Part shown: one piece after another, positions 54,587 through 64,000 of the stretch
Layout of the letters: each line of letters begins with the position of its first letter
How positions within the stretch are numbered: position 1 is the stretch's first letter
Origin: Moritella sp.
GTDB lineage: Bacteria; Pseudomonadota; Gammaproteobacteria; Enterobacterales; Moritellaceae
NCBI RefSeq assembly: GCF_013215705.1
Contig: NZ_JABSQR010000019.1
Coordinates: forward strand, 1 to 64,000
Direction: 5' to 3'
DNA: 64,000 bases
The notes under the pieces: generated by a model
What the model was told of the DNA's origin: nothing
Database searches by the model: none
What the model saw: the letters and a program-made list of their open reading frames with translations, nothing else
Translations under genes and position numbers: made by a program

Positions 54587-56209
54587 CTATTCTTCTGAAC
54601 CGGTTTTAATTTTTTTATTGATCGGTAATACTACATCGGAGAGTGGCATTTCAAAACCGAGCACACGTACAGTCTCGTCAATTAAGGCTTGTTTGGATAT
54701 CGGTTTATTAATACAGCCTTGCATCTCTGCATGTTTGCACTTCACTAAATCAAACTTAGCCGTATCTTCAGCCAGTGCAATGATGGGGGTGTTATTATTA
54801 TCACTGCTACCAGAACGCAGCACTTTCGAGGTCGCAATTTCATCAGTCCCCGGTATCTGCATATAAATAACATCAAACTTATACTTAGGAATAAGTTCTA
54901 GTGCTTCTAAACCTGTATTTGCGGTAAATACCTGCATGTGTAGTTGCATCATCGTTTGCTGAAAGACAATCTGATTGATCTTATTATCCTCAACCAATAA
55001 TACTTTTAATCCCGCTAATTTATCAACGGCGAGATCATTGCTGCCGACAATATGCTGGGTTCGTAATTGATAAGCTCGAGGTAATCTTAAATTTATTTTA
55101 AACTGTGCGCCGTCGCCTAATGTGCTGTCGACTTGTAAGCACCCATGCATCAAATTAATGAGACGTGAACACGTCGGTAAGCTTAACCCCCCGCTTGGCA
55201 AATTATTTGATTTATGATGATAAGCCTGTTGCTTGCTATCAAATAAATCCGCCAGTTTAGTCGCTGGTATGCCGATACCAGTATCACTGATAGTAAATAC
55301 CAGTTCCGCCATTTCATCCTGCTCATTCGTGCCATCAACATTTGTACAATCAACTTTAAGCTCAACAAATCCTCTATCAGTAAATTTCAACGCATTGGCA
55401 ACTAAATTTATTAAGACTTGCTGAAGACGAACAGGATCACCAATATAGAAACGATGTAAATTCTCGTTATAATTCAAGCTAAAACGTACGCGTAAGTTAT
55501 GACAGATTAATGGACGAAGCGAGGTATAAACTTGATCAAGTATGGCTAATAAGTCAAACCGTACTTTTCCTAACTCTAAATTCCCTGACTCTATTTTAGA
55601 ATAATCAGCAACATCGTTAAGCACCATCTGCATGTGATTGGCTGAGTGTTTCATTAATTTCAAATATTCCATCGACTTCATGCCTTGCTGCATTTCACAC
55701 AATAACTCCGCAGTGCCTAAAATACTATTCATTGGCGTTCGAATGTCATTCGTTAAGCTCTCGACAAACTGTTGTTTTGACTTCGCCAAAAGCAATTTAT
55801 TTACCTTAGGTTCAGTCATGGTTTGAAGCTGCGAATTTAATAACTCCACCACCCCATCTAACTCAATATAAGGCGAACTAAATCGTTCATAATGATGGTC
55901 ATTATTCGTCGTTACCGCTTGGCATCTTTGTTGCAGAACCGCCAACGGCTGAGAAACTAATTTGTGTAGTACGAGCTTGGAGATAACCAGTGCGGCAAGT
56001 AATAGCGGTAATACCACAAGCAGTATATTGACTTTAAGCGTCGTCAATAACTCGGAGTGTAGTGGTGCGGCTTGTTGACTCAGCACTTCAATAGTAATAA
56101 ATATACTGGCAATCACCGCGGCTAGCATAACGAGCAGTAGCGTTCGTATTTTGTTAAATAACGAAGATTGTAAAATGACTTTACCTGAATCAACCTTGTT
56201 TGCCCGCAT
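54587..56209 (-). CDS. hybrid histidine-kinase-like protein lacking both phosphoacceptors
   Basis: A 540-residue membrane protein: two hydrophobic helices (about 23-43 and 59-82) with a very short periplasmic loop, a HAMP-like linker, a HisKA-like helix pair, an HATPase domain and a receiver. The phosphoacceptor His is replaced by Asn154 (SLTNDIRTPMN, usually SHE.RTP.N). The receiver Asp is replaced by Gln451 (DVIYMQIPG, usually MD..MP). The acidic EDN (407-409) and Lys (NKPI) of the receiver remain, as do the N box (NLVANALKFT) and G1 (SDTGIGI); G2 is SGGLSL. It probably acts by binding rather than by phosphotransfer. The partner is unknown. Confidence 0.88.
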   Translation of the reverse strand: MRANKVDSGKVILQSSLFNKIRTLLLVMLAAVIASIFITIEVLSQQAAPLHSELLTTLKVNILLVVLPLLLAALVISKLVLHKLVSQPLAVLQQRCQAVTTNNDHHYERFSSPYIELDGVVELLNSQLQTMTEPKVNKLLLAKSKQQFVESLTNDIRTPMNSILGTAELLCEMQQGMKSMEYLKLMKHSANHMQMVLNDVADYSKIESGNLELGKVRFDLLAILDQVYTSLRPLICHNLRVRFSLNYNENLHRFYIGDPVRLQQVLINLVANALKFTDRGFVELKVDCTNVDGTNEQDEMAELVFTISDTGIGIPATKLADLFDSKQQAYHHKSNNLPSGGLSLPTCSRLINLMHGCLQVDSTLGDGAQFKINLRLPRAYQLRTQHIVGSNDLAVDKLAGLKVLLVEDNKINQIVFQQTMMQLHMQVFTANTGLEALELIPKYKFDVIYMQIPGTDEIATSKVLRSGSSDNNNTPIIALAEDTAKFDLVKCKHAEMQGCINKPISKQALIDETVRVLGFEMPLSDVVLPINKKIKTGSEE

Positions 56210-56478
56210 AGCATATATCCTTCTCTTTCCTATTTAATAAATTTAGCCAATATTGTCAAAATTGCTGCAATAACTCCTATTTTTTCGCGAATAGCAAATC
56301 TGTAATGCGCTTTTAAAAGGGATAATCATTTATTTCTGCGAGCATGTTCCGTTTATGCTGTACAATAGTAACGAGTGACTAGAAAATAGGCTTGGAATTT
56401 GAGCTGTGCTCCTATATAGTTCTCGCCCCTAAATAATTTCTAGCAATTATTTTTATTCTATTTTAAGAGGTAGCTTCT

Positions 56479-57861
56479 TTGCGCTTTCAAGATTTCGGTA
56501 TCGATCCACGTTTAATCAGTTCAATCGAGCATTTAGGATTTGAACAAGCAACAGAGGTGCAGGAAGCAGCTATTCCACTTATTTTAGGTGGCTGTGACAT
56601 CATGGCTACATCGCAAACGGGTAGTGGTAAAACCATTGCTTATGGTCTGCCAATATTACAACGTATGTTAAAGCAACGTCGTTTCGAACACCGCGCGGTA
56701 CGTGCAGTGATCTTAGCGCCAACGCGTGAGCTTGCGATCCAAGTACATGCAAACATGAAGCATTTAGGCATGAGCCTGGATTATCAAATCCAATTGATTA
56801 TTGGTCGTGAATCATTTCAGCACCAAGAAAAATTACTGCGTAAAAACCCAGAAGTATTAATTGCGACACCAGGCCGTCTGCTTGATCATATCCGTGAAAA
56901 ATCAATTTCACTGGAGCACTTAGAATTCTTAGTGCTGGATGAAGCTGACCGTATGTTAGACATGGGTTTCCGTGATGACGTATCTGCTATTTCAAACAGC
57001 GCGCCAAACGTAAAACGTCAAACAATGTTGTTCTCGGCAACACTCGAGCACGTTGACGTCGCTAATATTTGTAATCAAGTATTACGTGCACCAGAACGTA
57101 TCGAGATTAACCGCTCGAACGATCAACACGAGAAGATTGAGCAACGTCTATTTTTCTCTGACAACCTGACGCACAAAGAAGAACAGCTAGTTCATCTGGT
57201 TAAAAATGAAGACTATCGCCAACTGCTTATCTTCACCGCAACAAAGTTAGATACAGAACGTCTGGCAAAACTATTAATGGATAACGATATCGATGCCACT
57301 TCGATTCACGGTGACATGTTACAAAATCAACGTAAGCGTACATTGGAAGATTTCCGTCGTGGACGTGTTGGAGTATTAGTAGCAACAGACGTTGCCGCGC
57401 GTGGTCTTGATATTCGTACATTAAGCCATGTGATCAACTTTGATTTACCGATTAACCCTGAAGACTTTATCCACCGTACTGGTCGTACTGGTCGTGCAGG
57501 CGCAACAGGTATTGCAATCTCACTCGTAAGTCCAAAAGATTGGACTTCATTTGGGAAGATCCAAAGCTACTTAAAAGTTAAACTGCCTTGCACTATGTTA
57601 GAAGGTTTTGAAGCTAAATTTAAAGGCTTTAAACCAAAACCAGCGAAGAAACGTTTACCAGTAAGTAATAAAGGTCGTCCGGCTAAACTGGCGCGTAAAG
57701 GTGATAAAAACGCACCGAAACAAAAGCAGAATACGGCACCGAAACAAGATAAGAAACAAGGGATGCGCGATTCAATGGCAAGTGCCGTGGATGGTGGTTT
57801 CGCACCGATGAAGAGAAAGCCAAGAGCTGAAATCATCGACGATGGTCACGAAGAAGATTAA
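56479..57861 (+). CDS. DEAD-box ATP-dependent RNA helicase
   Basis: A 460-residue helicase with all motifs in order: Q motif (near 23-28), SQTGSGKT (Walker A), PTRELA, TPGR, DEAD, SAT, and VATDVAARGLD and HRTGRTGRAG in the second RecA domain, then a basic, lysine-rich C-terminal tail (about 385-460). The sequence is nearer SrmB than RhlE or DeaD, suggesting ribosome-assembly work, but the match is not close enough to name. I accept the TTG start at 56479 because AAGAGGT lies 8 bases before it and the protein starts exactly at the family N-terminus. Confidence 0.92.
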   Translation: MRFQDFGIDPRLISSIEHLGFEQATEVQEAAIPLILGGCDIMATSQTGSGKTIAYGLPILQRMLKQRRFEHRAVRAVILAPTRELAIQVHANMKHLGMSLDYQIQLIIGRESFQHQEKLLRKNPEVLIATPGRLLDHIREKSISLEHLEFLVLDEADRMLDMGFRDDVSAISNSAPNVKRQTMLFSATLEHVDVANICNQVLRAPERIEINRSNDQHEKIEQRLFFSDNLTHKEEQLVHLVKNEDYRQLLIFTATKLDTERLAKLLMDNDIDATSIHGDMLQNQRKRTLEDFRRGRVGVLVATDVAARGLDIRTLSHVINFDLPINPEDFIHRTGRTGRAGATGIAISLVSPKDWTSFGKIQSYLKVKLPCTMLEGFEAKFKGFKPKPAKKRLPVSNKGRPAKLARKGDKNAPKQKQNTAPKQDKKQGMRDSMASAVDGGFAPMKRKPRAEIIDDGHEED

Positions 57862-57866
57862 TCCTA

Positions 57867-57895
57867 AAAACCTGCTCCCGAGCAGGTTTTTTTAT
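57867..57895 (+). terminator. intrinsic terminator of the helicase gene
   Basis: A 10-bp stem (AAAACCTGCT/AGCAGGTTTT) with a 4-base loop is followed by T residues, 5 bases past the stop. Confidence 0.92.
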
Positions 57896-57983
57896 TTATA
57901 CTGGTTGTCTCTTTTTGTTTATCCAGTTTTTATAAGGCTTGTTATGAAACTGATTAACCAATTTAGCTCATAGGAGAGCAACC

Positions 57984-58895
57984 ATGGCAGGATTAAGTTT
58001 AATCGCCCTACTCGATGATATTGCATCGGTACTGGATGATGTAGCACTGATGACCAAAGTCGCCGCAAAGAAGACGGCTGGTGTATTAGGTGATGATCTC
58101 GCACTTAATGCTCAGCAAGTGTCAGGCGTGAGTGCTGACCGTGAACTCCCCGTTGTTTGGAAAGTGGCTAAAGGTTCTTTTAAGAACAAAGCGATCTTAG
58201 TACCTGCCGCCCTACTCATAAGCGCTATTGCACCGTGGTTAATTACCCCATTATTACTTATCGGTGGCTTGTTTTTATGCTTTGAAGGTGCCGAGAAACT
58301 CCATCATGCTAAATCCACATCCGCTCATGAAGATAACAGCGATGATGATGCATTAGCGGGACTATCCGTTGAAGAATTTGAAGATAAAAAAGTCAAAGGC
58401 GCAATTAGAACAGACTTCATTTTGTCTGCCGAGATTATTGTTATTGCCTTGGGCACAGTACAAATACAATCCTTAACAACCCAGTTAACCGTGGTAAGTT
58501 TAATCGCCGTATTAATGACCGTCGGTGTTTATGGTCTTGTTGGCGCGATCGTCAAAATGGATGATGTCGGTTTATATCTCGTTAATAACAGCCAAGCAAA
58601 AAGTATTAGACACTATCTCGGTAATGGGCTACTGACTTTCGCGCCAAAACTAATGCGTTCATTAGCAGTGATCGGGACAATTGCAATGTTTCTTGTTGGC
58701 GGCAGTATTGTCATTCACAGTATTCCAGGCTCTCACGATATTATCCACACACTACTGACGATGTTACCTGATGCATTAGCGTATAATACTATTGTGACCG
58801 GAGTGACAGCGGTGTTGATTGATGGCTTAGTGGGGTTACTGGCAGGTTTTATTGTGTTGATGGTGGTGACGGGTATAAAAAAAATAAGAACTTAA
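57984..58895 (+). CDS. YedI/DUF808-family inner-membrane protein
   Basis: A 303-residue protein of the DUF808 family, starting with MAGLSLIALLDDIASVLDDV. It has a cytoplasmic N-terminal stretch and about six hydrophobic helices (first near 72-95). A conserved GVLGDDLALNAQQVSGV segment is near residue 33. The function is unknown in all species. GGAG lies 8 bases before the ATG. It is monocistronic. Confidence 0.88.
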   Translation: MAGLSLIALLDDIASVLDDVALMTKVAAKKTAGVLGDDLALNAQQVSGVSADRELPVVWKVAKGSFKNKAILVPAALLISAIAPWLITPLLLIGGLFLCFEGAEKLHHAKSTSAHEDNSDDDALAGLSVEEFEDKKVKGAIRTDFILSAEIIVIALGTVQIQSLTTQLTVVSLIAVLMTVGVYGLVGAIVKMDDVGLYLVNNSQAKSIRHYLGNGLLTFAPKLMRSLAVIGTIAMFLVGGSIVIHSIPGSHDIIHTLLTMLPDALAYNTIVTGVTAVLIDGLVGLLAGFIVLMVVTGIKKIRT

Positions 58896-58908
58896 CTACA
58901 TAAACAGC

Positions 58909-58963
58909 ATGAGTAACGATAATGAGGACACCAACATACATCAGCGTCACCGTCGTTACTCAT
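58909..58963. terminator. long inverted repeat after the YedI-family gene
   Basis: Perfect 11-bp arms (ATGAGTAACGA/TCGTTACTCAT) surround a 33-base loop between convergent genes. No U tract is seen. Confidence 0.45.
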
Positions 58964-58992
58964 CAGTCAATATTCGTATTAAACGTTAAGGC

Positions 58993-59529
58993 TTAACACC
59001 AAACTTCAGGTTTAATCACAATACTGGTCTCGCCAGATAACACTTGAATATCTCCATCTTGGATCATCAATTGTAGCTCCATATTACGGCTATATAACTG
59101 CGCCATTTTCTCTGCAGTTTCATCATTAATAAACTGAATAGATAAGTTATCTGCGCTGTATTTTAGCTTCTTAAACCATAATGCTGCACTGCGATCGCCA
59201 TAGGTATAAATCGTCGCTTTCTGTGCCTGGTTGCTGGCTTTTTTCAGCCGTTTTTCTGATGGCTGACCTAAATCAATCCACTGCTCAATCACACCAATAT
59301 CAGATTTAAACCAGATATCCGGTTCTTCATCTTCGCCTAAGCCTTTAGTAAAGCTTAAACGCGCTTCAGCATCAACATTTAGCATCCAAGCAAGTAGACG
59401 TAACATCAGACGATTATCGGTCTCAGATGGATGCTGAGCCAGCGTCAGGGGAATATCATTAAGATAAACATGATTATCAAGATCAACGATTGATACTTTT
59501 GCTTTTAAAATTGTTGCTGTTAATGCCAT
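58993..59529 (-). CDS. yaeQ: YaeQ family protein
   Basis: A 178-residue member of the YaeQ family, with a nuclease-like fold related to PD-(D/E)XK enzymes. Conserved segments are LAQHPSETDNRLMLRLLAWML (near 33), DEEPDIWFKSDIG (near 72) and WIDLGQPSEKRLKKAS (near 87). Known roles are vague; E. coli YaeQ suppresses loss of RfaH. I place the start at 59529 (MALTATILKAKV) to match family members; the in-frame ATG at 59562 adds 11 hydrophobic residues that homologues lack. Confidence 0.9.
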   Translation of the reverse strand: MALTATILKAKVSIVDLDNHVYLNDIPLTLAQHPSETDNRLMLRLLAWMLNVDAEARLSFTKGLGEDEEPDIWFKSDIGVIEQWIDLGQPSEKRLKKASNQAQKATIYTYGDRSAALWFKKLKYSADNLSIQFINDETAEKMAQLYSRNMELQLMIQDGDIQVLSGETSIVIKPEVWC

Positions 59530-59597
59530 GGACGTCACTAATAAAAGGAATATGACAGGCATGATACACCAGTCTTTAGATCAAGAAAGCTCAGGTC

Positions 59598-59654
59598 AAA
59601 AAAAAAGCCTAATAATCGCAAATTGCTTTCACAATCTGCCAACTATTAGGCTTT
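59598..59654 (-). terminator. intrinsic terminator of torECA
   Basis: AAAGCCTAATA/TATTAGGCTTT arms (604-614 and 644-654) are followed on the minus strand by nine U, starting about 47 bases past torA. No torD follows in this operon. Confidence 0.85.
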
Positions 59655-59700
59655 ACCGGACCGGTTTAACGATCTATTTAATTAGTGTTTTACAACATCA

Positions 59701-62208
59701 TTAAACGATTTCGATTGGACCACCGAAGGCATTAACGGCCGGAGCTTTACCTTTGAATTTCTCAAACTCTACCTGACATGTATTTGCCGAGGTTGCTTGC
59801 GCAAGTTCAGAGGTACCCACATCCATTGTTAAGTTGTTTGGATCGCCATAAGTACAAAGTGAGCCGATACTTTCGTCTTCAGGGCTATACCAAGCACCCT
59901 CTTCAATACGAATCACACTCACCGGGTAGTTATCATCAATGACGGCACCTGCTAGTAGCTGACCACGGTCGTTAAATACACGCACGATGTCGCCGTCTTT
60001 AATACCACGTTTCTTCGCGTCTACAGAGTTCATGTAAACGGGTTCACGACCTTGCACTGTGTACGTTGCACGGAATTTTTCTGATTCACACATTTGTGAA
60101 TGCAGGCGTTTATTCGGGTGACAAGACTGCATCCATACAGGGAATTCAGCTGATTTAGGACCACCGTGTGAACGTTCTGTTTTCTCGAACCACATAGGGT
60201 GGCCTTTACAGTGCTCATAACCAAAACGCGCAATCTTACGGCTGTAAATTTCAATGAAACCAGATGGTGTACCCAGTGCATTAACTTCAGGATCTTCACG
60301 GAAGTCGGCATGACGCGTCCAGTTTTCACCGTCACCAAAGTGGAAGTAACCTTCTTTCCAGAATTCATGGAAGTCAGGCATATCCCATTTACCAACATTC
60401 GCATCTTTTGATTTGTTATATAGCTTTTCTAACCACTGAACTTCACTCTTACCTTGAGTATACTCTTTACTCTTACCCCAACGTTTCGTTAGTTCAGTAA
60501 AGATCTCAAAGTCAGTTTTAGATTGGAATAGCGGGTCAACGAGTTTCTTCATACCCAGTAAACCTTTGGCACGGTATGAACCATAGATATCTAAATCGTT
60601 ACGTTCGTACTGCGTACAAGCTGGTAATACGATATCAGAAAAACGACACGTTGCTGTCCAGTTATAATCAATCGCGATCACAGTTTCCAGTTTCTGGAAT
60701 GCCACTTTCATGTTGTTGCGATCTTGATGACGATGCCAAGGGTTACAACCCGTGAATACCATCATTTTGATATCAGGGAAGGTGATTTTTGAACCATTGG
60801 CTTCAATCACTTTGCCTGGATTTTGCAGCGCATCAACAAAGCGTGCTACAGGGATCGTAGAACTTGCGCCTTTGAAGTCTTTACTTTCGTGACGTGGTTT
60901 TTGGCCTGAATCAGGGTTACGTGGGAATGCACCCGCACCAACTGCACCAGAAGTAGGAACACCAATAGAGCTATAGTGATGACCATAGCTGATGCCACCG
61001 CCAGGTAAGCCAATTTGACCAATCATGGCAGCTAATACCGCGCCCATCCAATAGGGTTGTTCACCATGTTCCTGACGTTGAATCGACCAGCCAAATAATA
61101 ATTGAGTACGACCGTTAGTAATTAAACGAGCGAAGTCACGGATGTCATCAGGCGATACACCACAAATTTCGCTCGCCCATTCCGGGGTTTTCTCAACTTT
61201 ATCTTCTGTTTCACCCTGCACGTATTTCAAGAATTCGTCAAAACCAAGTGCATAAGTATCTAAGAATTTCTTATCATGTAGATCTTCTTTTACCATAGTA
61301 TGTGCTACAGCAAGCATGAAGGGTACATCGGTATGTGGATTGATGTATCGGTGTTCATTACCTAAGAAGTTTTGCGTTTTGTTCTTAACCGGATCAACAC
61401 TGATCACGCGGATTTTCTTTTCAGCAACTTTATCTCTTAGCGCTTCCAGATATTCAAAACTATCATGAGTTTCACAGTTCCAACCTACTTGTAGGTTTTT
61501 CACTGGATCCGTTGCCCATAAGATAATAGTTTTACTATTATCTAGAATTAACTGCCATGATGTACCCGGTGCATATACTTCTGTAGAACCAAGTACATAA
61601 GGCAGAATTGTTTGACCGGCACCCGTTGAGTAATCGCCAACATCTTTTACTGATGCACCGTGCATTGCGATGGCACGCGCCATGTGGCTACCACAGCTAT
61701 GTAGTTGACCTGTTGCACGCCAACCGTTAGCACCTGTATGTAGACCTGATGGGCCATACGTATTCTGAACACGTTCTAATTCTTCGTAGAACATATCTAA
61801 CGCTTGATCCCAAGTAACACGGATGAAGCGATTATCACCACGTTGTTTTGTATCACTCTTCTCACGGTTCAGATACCAATCTAAACGAACCATAGGGTAA
61901 CGAACACGTGATGGACTATAGATAATTCCTTCAATGCCTTGCAGCATGTCCGTTGGATATTTATCTAACTCAAAGGCTTTAACTTCTGTAACCTTGCCGC
62001 CGTGGATTTTAGCGCGGAATGCCCCCCAGTGCGAACCAGTTAACTTCCATTCAGCACGCTCAGCTATTGTCGCTGCGCTTGCTGTTTTTGGTACTAATAA
62101 ACTAGGACCAATCACCGCCACTGCTGATGTCGCCATCATACCTTTTAGAAAAGAGCGACGACTGACAGATACATTTTCATTTTTAGACTTTTTGTCTTTA
62201 TTAAACAT
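59701..62208 (-). CDS. torA: Trimethylamine N-oxide reductase catalytic subunit TorA
   Basis: A protein of about 835 residues: a periplasmic molybdenum enzyme that reduces TMAO to trimethylamine. A twin-arginine signal (SRRSFLKG, then a hydrophobic stretch ending TASA) directs folded export. The bis-MGD enzyme body closely resembles Shewanella TorA; the molybdenum-ligand serine lies in [20 protein letters not shown]. Of the clustered starts I prefer the ATG at 62208, placed 7 bases after GAGAAG; 62214 is an alternative. The gene lies 19 bases after torC. The chaperone gene torD is not in the window. Confidence 0.96.
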   Translation of the reverse strand: MFNKDKKSKNENVSVSRRSFLKGMMATSAVAVIGPSLLVPKTASAATIAERAEWKLTGSHWGAFRAKIHGGKVTEVKAFELDKYPTDMLQGIEGIIYSPSRVRYPMVRLDWYLNREKSDTKQRGDNRFIRVTWDQALDMFYEELERVQNTYGPSGLHTGANGWRATGQLHSCGSHMARAIAMHGASVKDVGDYSTGAGQTILPYVLGSTEVYAPGTSWQLILDNSKTIILWATDPVKNLQVGWNCETHDSFEYLEALRDKVAEKKIRVISVDPVKNKTQNFLGNEHRYINPHTDVPFMLAVAHTMVKEDLHDKKFLDTYALGFDEFLKYVQGETEDKVEKTPEWASEICGVSPDDIRDFARLITNGRTQLLFGWSIQRQEHGEQPYWMGAVLAAMIGQIGLPGGGISYGHHYSSIGVPTSGAVGAGAFPRNPDSGQKPRHESKDFKGASSTIPVARFVDALQNPGKVIEANGSKITFPDIKMMVFTGCNPWHRHQDRNNMKVAFQKLETVIAIDYNWTATCRFSDIVLPACTQYERNDLDIYGSYRAKGLLGMKKLVDPLFQSKTDFEIFTELTKRWGKSKEYTQGKSEVQWLEKLYNKSKDANVGKWDMPDFHEFWKEGYFHFGDGENWTRHADFREDPEVNALGTPSGFIEIYSRKIARFGYEHCKGHPMWFEKTERSHGGPKSAEFPVWMQSCHPNKRLHSQMCESEKFRATYTVQGREPVYMNSVDAKKRGIKDGDIVRVFNDRGQLLAGAVIDDNYPVSVIRIEEGAWYSPEDESIGSLCTYGDPNNLTMDVGTSELAQATSANTCQVEFEKFKGKAPAVNAFGGPIEIV

Positions 62209-62227
62209 AGTCATACTTCTCTTTGAA

Positions 62228-63421
62228 TTAGTGAGCATCTTTGCTGTAATCTGATGAATGGTTTTGTAGATATTTCAAGATAACATCGTGTGTATCACCA
62301 TCTAAGTTCACAAAACCTTGCATGCCAGCAAACATACCAACCCAAGTATTTGCATCAAAATGAGCTTCTGCTGGTTGGGTATGACAAACACTACAGGTGG
62401 TTTGGTAAGCCTCTTTCGCGTAATCCCAAATGTTTTGTAGATTTTCTTCATAACCTTTTTTATCAACCCATAATGTGAACGTTACTTGTTCCCAAGGTAG
62501 ACCCGTTAAATCATCTTCTTTCTTATCACCACGAACGAATAGCGATTCATCTTGTGATGCTTCTTTTGATAATGTGGCTTGCACAATGTTTTTAGCAAAA
62601 TCAAAGTACAGTACGCGACCGTAACCTTTGGCTTTATGCCACGTCACTAGTTCAACTTGCAGACGTTTACCAGACTCCGCGATAACTTTAAACTTAGTCG
62701 CAGGTGTTAATACACCTAGGTACTCAGGTTCTTTAGCATCTATATAAAGTGGTGTTTGCACCAGAGAATAGTACTCTTTACCAATTTCAAATGAGTGACC
62801 TTCCAGGTTTCTCGCCATTTTACCCAGTTCACTGATTGCAGATGAATCCATTTCAGGTAGGTGGTGGGCAATACCTTTATGACAATCAAGGCAAGATTGA
62901 TCACGCTCTGCCGCTTTACGCATTTGAACTTGCGCACGTTCAGACATTTTGGTGAAATCCATGCTCTTATAGTCATGACAGTTACGACATTCGAGTGAAC
63001 CATTGGCTTTGAATCGAGCCCATTCGTTTTGCGCTAAATGTAAACGCTTAGATTCGAATTTTTCTTTAGTATTCACCGTACCTAACAACCAACCAAATAC
63101 ATCTTTACTGGCACGCGCTTTGGCAGCCATTTTGTCAGACCATTTGTGTGGAACGTGACAATCAGGGCAAGTAGCACGGACACCACTACGGTTTGACCAG
63201 TGGATCGTACTTTGAATTTCTTGATAGTTATTTTCTCTCATACTGTGACAAGAAATACAAAATGCTTCGGTATTGGTCGCTTCTAAAGCAGTATTGAAAC
63301 CACCCCAAAAAATAACGCCGGCAATAAAAGCACCACAAGTCACAACACCTAAAGAGATATGTTTACTTGGTTTATTAAACACACGCCAAGAGCGAGCGAT
63401 TATAGAGAATAATTTTTTCAT
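62228..63421 (-). CDS. torC: Pentahaem c-type cytochrome TorC
   Basis: A protein of about 397 residues: a NapC/NirT-family quinol dehydrogenase that passes electrons from menaquinol to TorA. One N-terminal membrane helix (about 20-42) precedes four haem motifs of the NapC domain (CISCH, CPDCH, CRNCH, CLDCH), and a C-terminal domain carries the fifth (CSVCH). Its length fits E. coli TorC (390). The ATG at 63421 has AGGT 8 bases upstream; the frame open from 63472 overlaps torE and is not used. Confidence 0.96.
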   Translation of the reverse strand: MKKLFSIIARSWRVFNKPSKHISLGVVTCGAFIAGVIFWGGFNTALEATNTEAFCISCHSMRENNYQEIQSTIHWSNRSGVRATCPDCHVPHKWSDKMAAKARASKDVFGWLLGTVNTKEKFESKRLHLAQNEWARFKANGSLECRNCHDYKSMDFTKMSERAQVQMRKAAERDQSCLDCHKGIAHHLPEMDSSAISELGKMARNLEGHSFEIGKEYYSLVQTPLYIDAKEPEYLGVLTPATKFKVIAESGKRLQVELVTWHKAKGYGRVLYFDFAKNIVQATLSKEASQDESLFVRGDKKEDDLTGLPWEQVTFTLWVDKKGYEENLQNIWDYAKEAYQTTCSVCHTQPAEAHFDANTWVGMFAGMQGFVNLDGDTHDVILKYLQNHSSDYSKDAH

Positions 63422-63452
63422 TACTGTAATACCTGGATAATGATTAATTTGA

Positions 63453-63617
63453 TTAATGCGTAGGTAGGCCAAAAAGGATATGACTCATCCAAATGACAAA
63501 GCCATAACCAAATACACTAATGGTGGCTAGGATTGGAAATAAAAATACGGTTAAGAAGAGAAATAACTTCCACTCACCTTTTTTTTCGGCACCTGAACTG
63601 CTTGTCTGTTGTTTCAT
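63453..63617 (-). CDS. torE: TorE small membrane protein (NapE/TorE family)
   Basis: A 54-residue protein with a polar N-terminus, a Lys-Gly-Glu-Trp-Lys turn and one membrane helix (about 18-45), with the family pattern FLFLTVFLFPILATISVFGY followed by FVIWM. TorE opens the torECA operon in Shewanella and vibrios; its function is undefined. The ATG at 63617 has AGGA 7 bases upstream. It ends 31 bases before torC. Confidence 0.9.
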   Translation of the reverse strand: MKQQTSSSGAEKKGEWKLFLFLTVFLFPILATISVFGYGFVIWMSHILFGLPTH

Positions 63618-63658
63618 TTTAATTCCTGCAACAATGATGATCTAAGAAATAAGGGGTG

Positions 63659-63664
63659 ATTATA
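63659..63664 (-). promoter_or_regulatory. likely -10 box of the torECA promoter
   Basis: A perfect TATAAT on the minus strand lies 42 bases before torE. The 17-base-distant -35 (TTACTT) is poor, as expected for an activator-dependent promoter. Confidence 0.5.
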
Positions 63665-63760
63665 GCGTTTAGAACAGTGTAAAGTAAGGTAACGAAGAAA
63701 AAACTGTAACAGATCAAAGAAAACTTAATTCTAAAAATGCTTTATAAAACAACGCTTAAT

Positions 63761-63868
63761 TGCGTCAATTTGTGTCATTTTGTGTCATTTTGTGTCATTT
63801 TATATAAAACAACCATGGGGATGTGACAACTTGTGAAGAGTTATGTCTAATTGCGTCAACTTATGTCA
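63761..63868. promoter_or_regulatory. two 10-bp-spaced repeat arrays, candidate TorR-type sites
   Basis: On the plus strand TGYGTCA recurs at 63761, 63771, 63781 and 63791, exactly one helical turn apart. A second set (TATGTCT, TGCGTCA, TATGTCA) is at 63842, 63852 and 63862, again 10 apart. In E. coli, TorR binds four decamer tor boxes before torC, which are also direct repeats, although their sequence differs. The sites lie about 100-215 bases upstream of the likely torE start site. I see no gene in 63618-64000 and nothing notable in 63869-64000. Confidence 0.6.
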
Positions 63869-64000
63869 GGTGGCCACAAATGATCTCATCACATAATAAT
63901 TAACCCGTACTTCTCTCTCGCATCAGGCCGTGATATACCACTACATTAGTTTAAAAACGCCAAAATATCTATGCACTGGAAGATTATGTTTTCTTAAAAA

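Noticed and set aside
63761..63868. CRISPR-like array
   Set aside because: The units are 7-10 bases with no spacers between them; a protein-binding array fits better, and there are no cas genes.
63980..64000. ATG preceded by GGAAG near the right edge as a start of torR or torT
   Set aside because: The frame stops after three codons, so no divergent gene begins there.

Overview
This window looks like the chromosome of a marine gammaproteobacterium of the Moritella/Shewanella/Vibrio kind. The evidence is the torECA trimethylamine N-oxide respiration operon with a Shewanella-like TorA, a DctPQM TRAP uptake system, the secE-nusG-rplKAJL-rpoBC block behind a Thr-Tyr-Gly-Thr tRNA operon, AT-leaning codon use, and palindromic elements with TATACCCA ends. 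Moritella is my best guess at genus; this is an inference, not a measurement. I see no prophage, insertion sequence, CRISPR array or defence island.

Layout. Bases 1-270 hold the tandem P1/P2 promoters and boxA leader of an rRNA operon that runs off the left edge on the minus strand. Next on the minus strand come a YheO/DauR-type regulator, rsmJ, a large PAS-GGDEF-EAL protein and prlC, followed on the plus strand by gor, a chemoreceptor, a DMT transporter, an aminopeptidase P, a Dyp-type peroxidase and a RibD/DHFR-like reductase. From 16.2 to 17.8 kb lies a copper-handling cluster (membrane-anchored protein, PCuAC chaperone, SCO1), then an Lrp/AsnC regulator. From 18.5 to 24.9 kb a DctB/DctD-type two-component system lies next to, and convergent with, the dctPQM operon that it probably controls through a sigma-54 promoter near 24.95 kb. 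A second DMT transporter follows.

From 26.3 to 33.1 kb is the thiamine operon thiC-thiE(fused)-thiF-thiS-thiG-thiH under a TPP riboswitch. From 33.2 to 46.3 kb is the transcription/translation core: rpoC, rpoB, rplL, rplJ, rplA, rplK, nusG, secE (coordinate order) and the tRNA operon. The usual tufB gene is absent, and the tRNA-Trp that often precedes secE survives only as a decayed copy. Then come birA-murB, a GNAT protein, aroH, a palindromic repeat, glpX, a MOSC/ferredoxin-reductase fusion, a YhhN-family membrane protein, a hybrid kinase-like protein lacking both phosphoacceptor residues, a DEAD-box helicase, a YedI/DUF808 protein, yaeQ, and the torECA operon. Two arrays of 10-bp-spaced repeats lie upstream of torE.

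Most genes are ordinary core or respiratory genes. The most unusual points are the tufB/tRNA-Trp remnant, the phosphoacceptor-less hybrid kinase, the dead ThiD-like domain fused to ThiE, the MOSC-reductase fusion, the decamer arrays before torE, and the rplK promoter embedded in the nusG terminator. I did not find a convincing wholly new multi-gene system.
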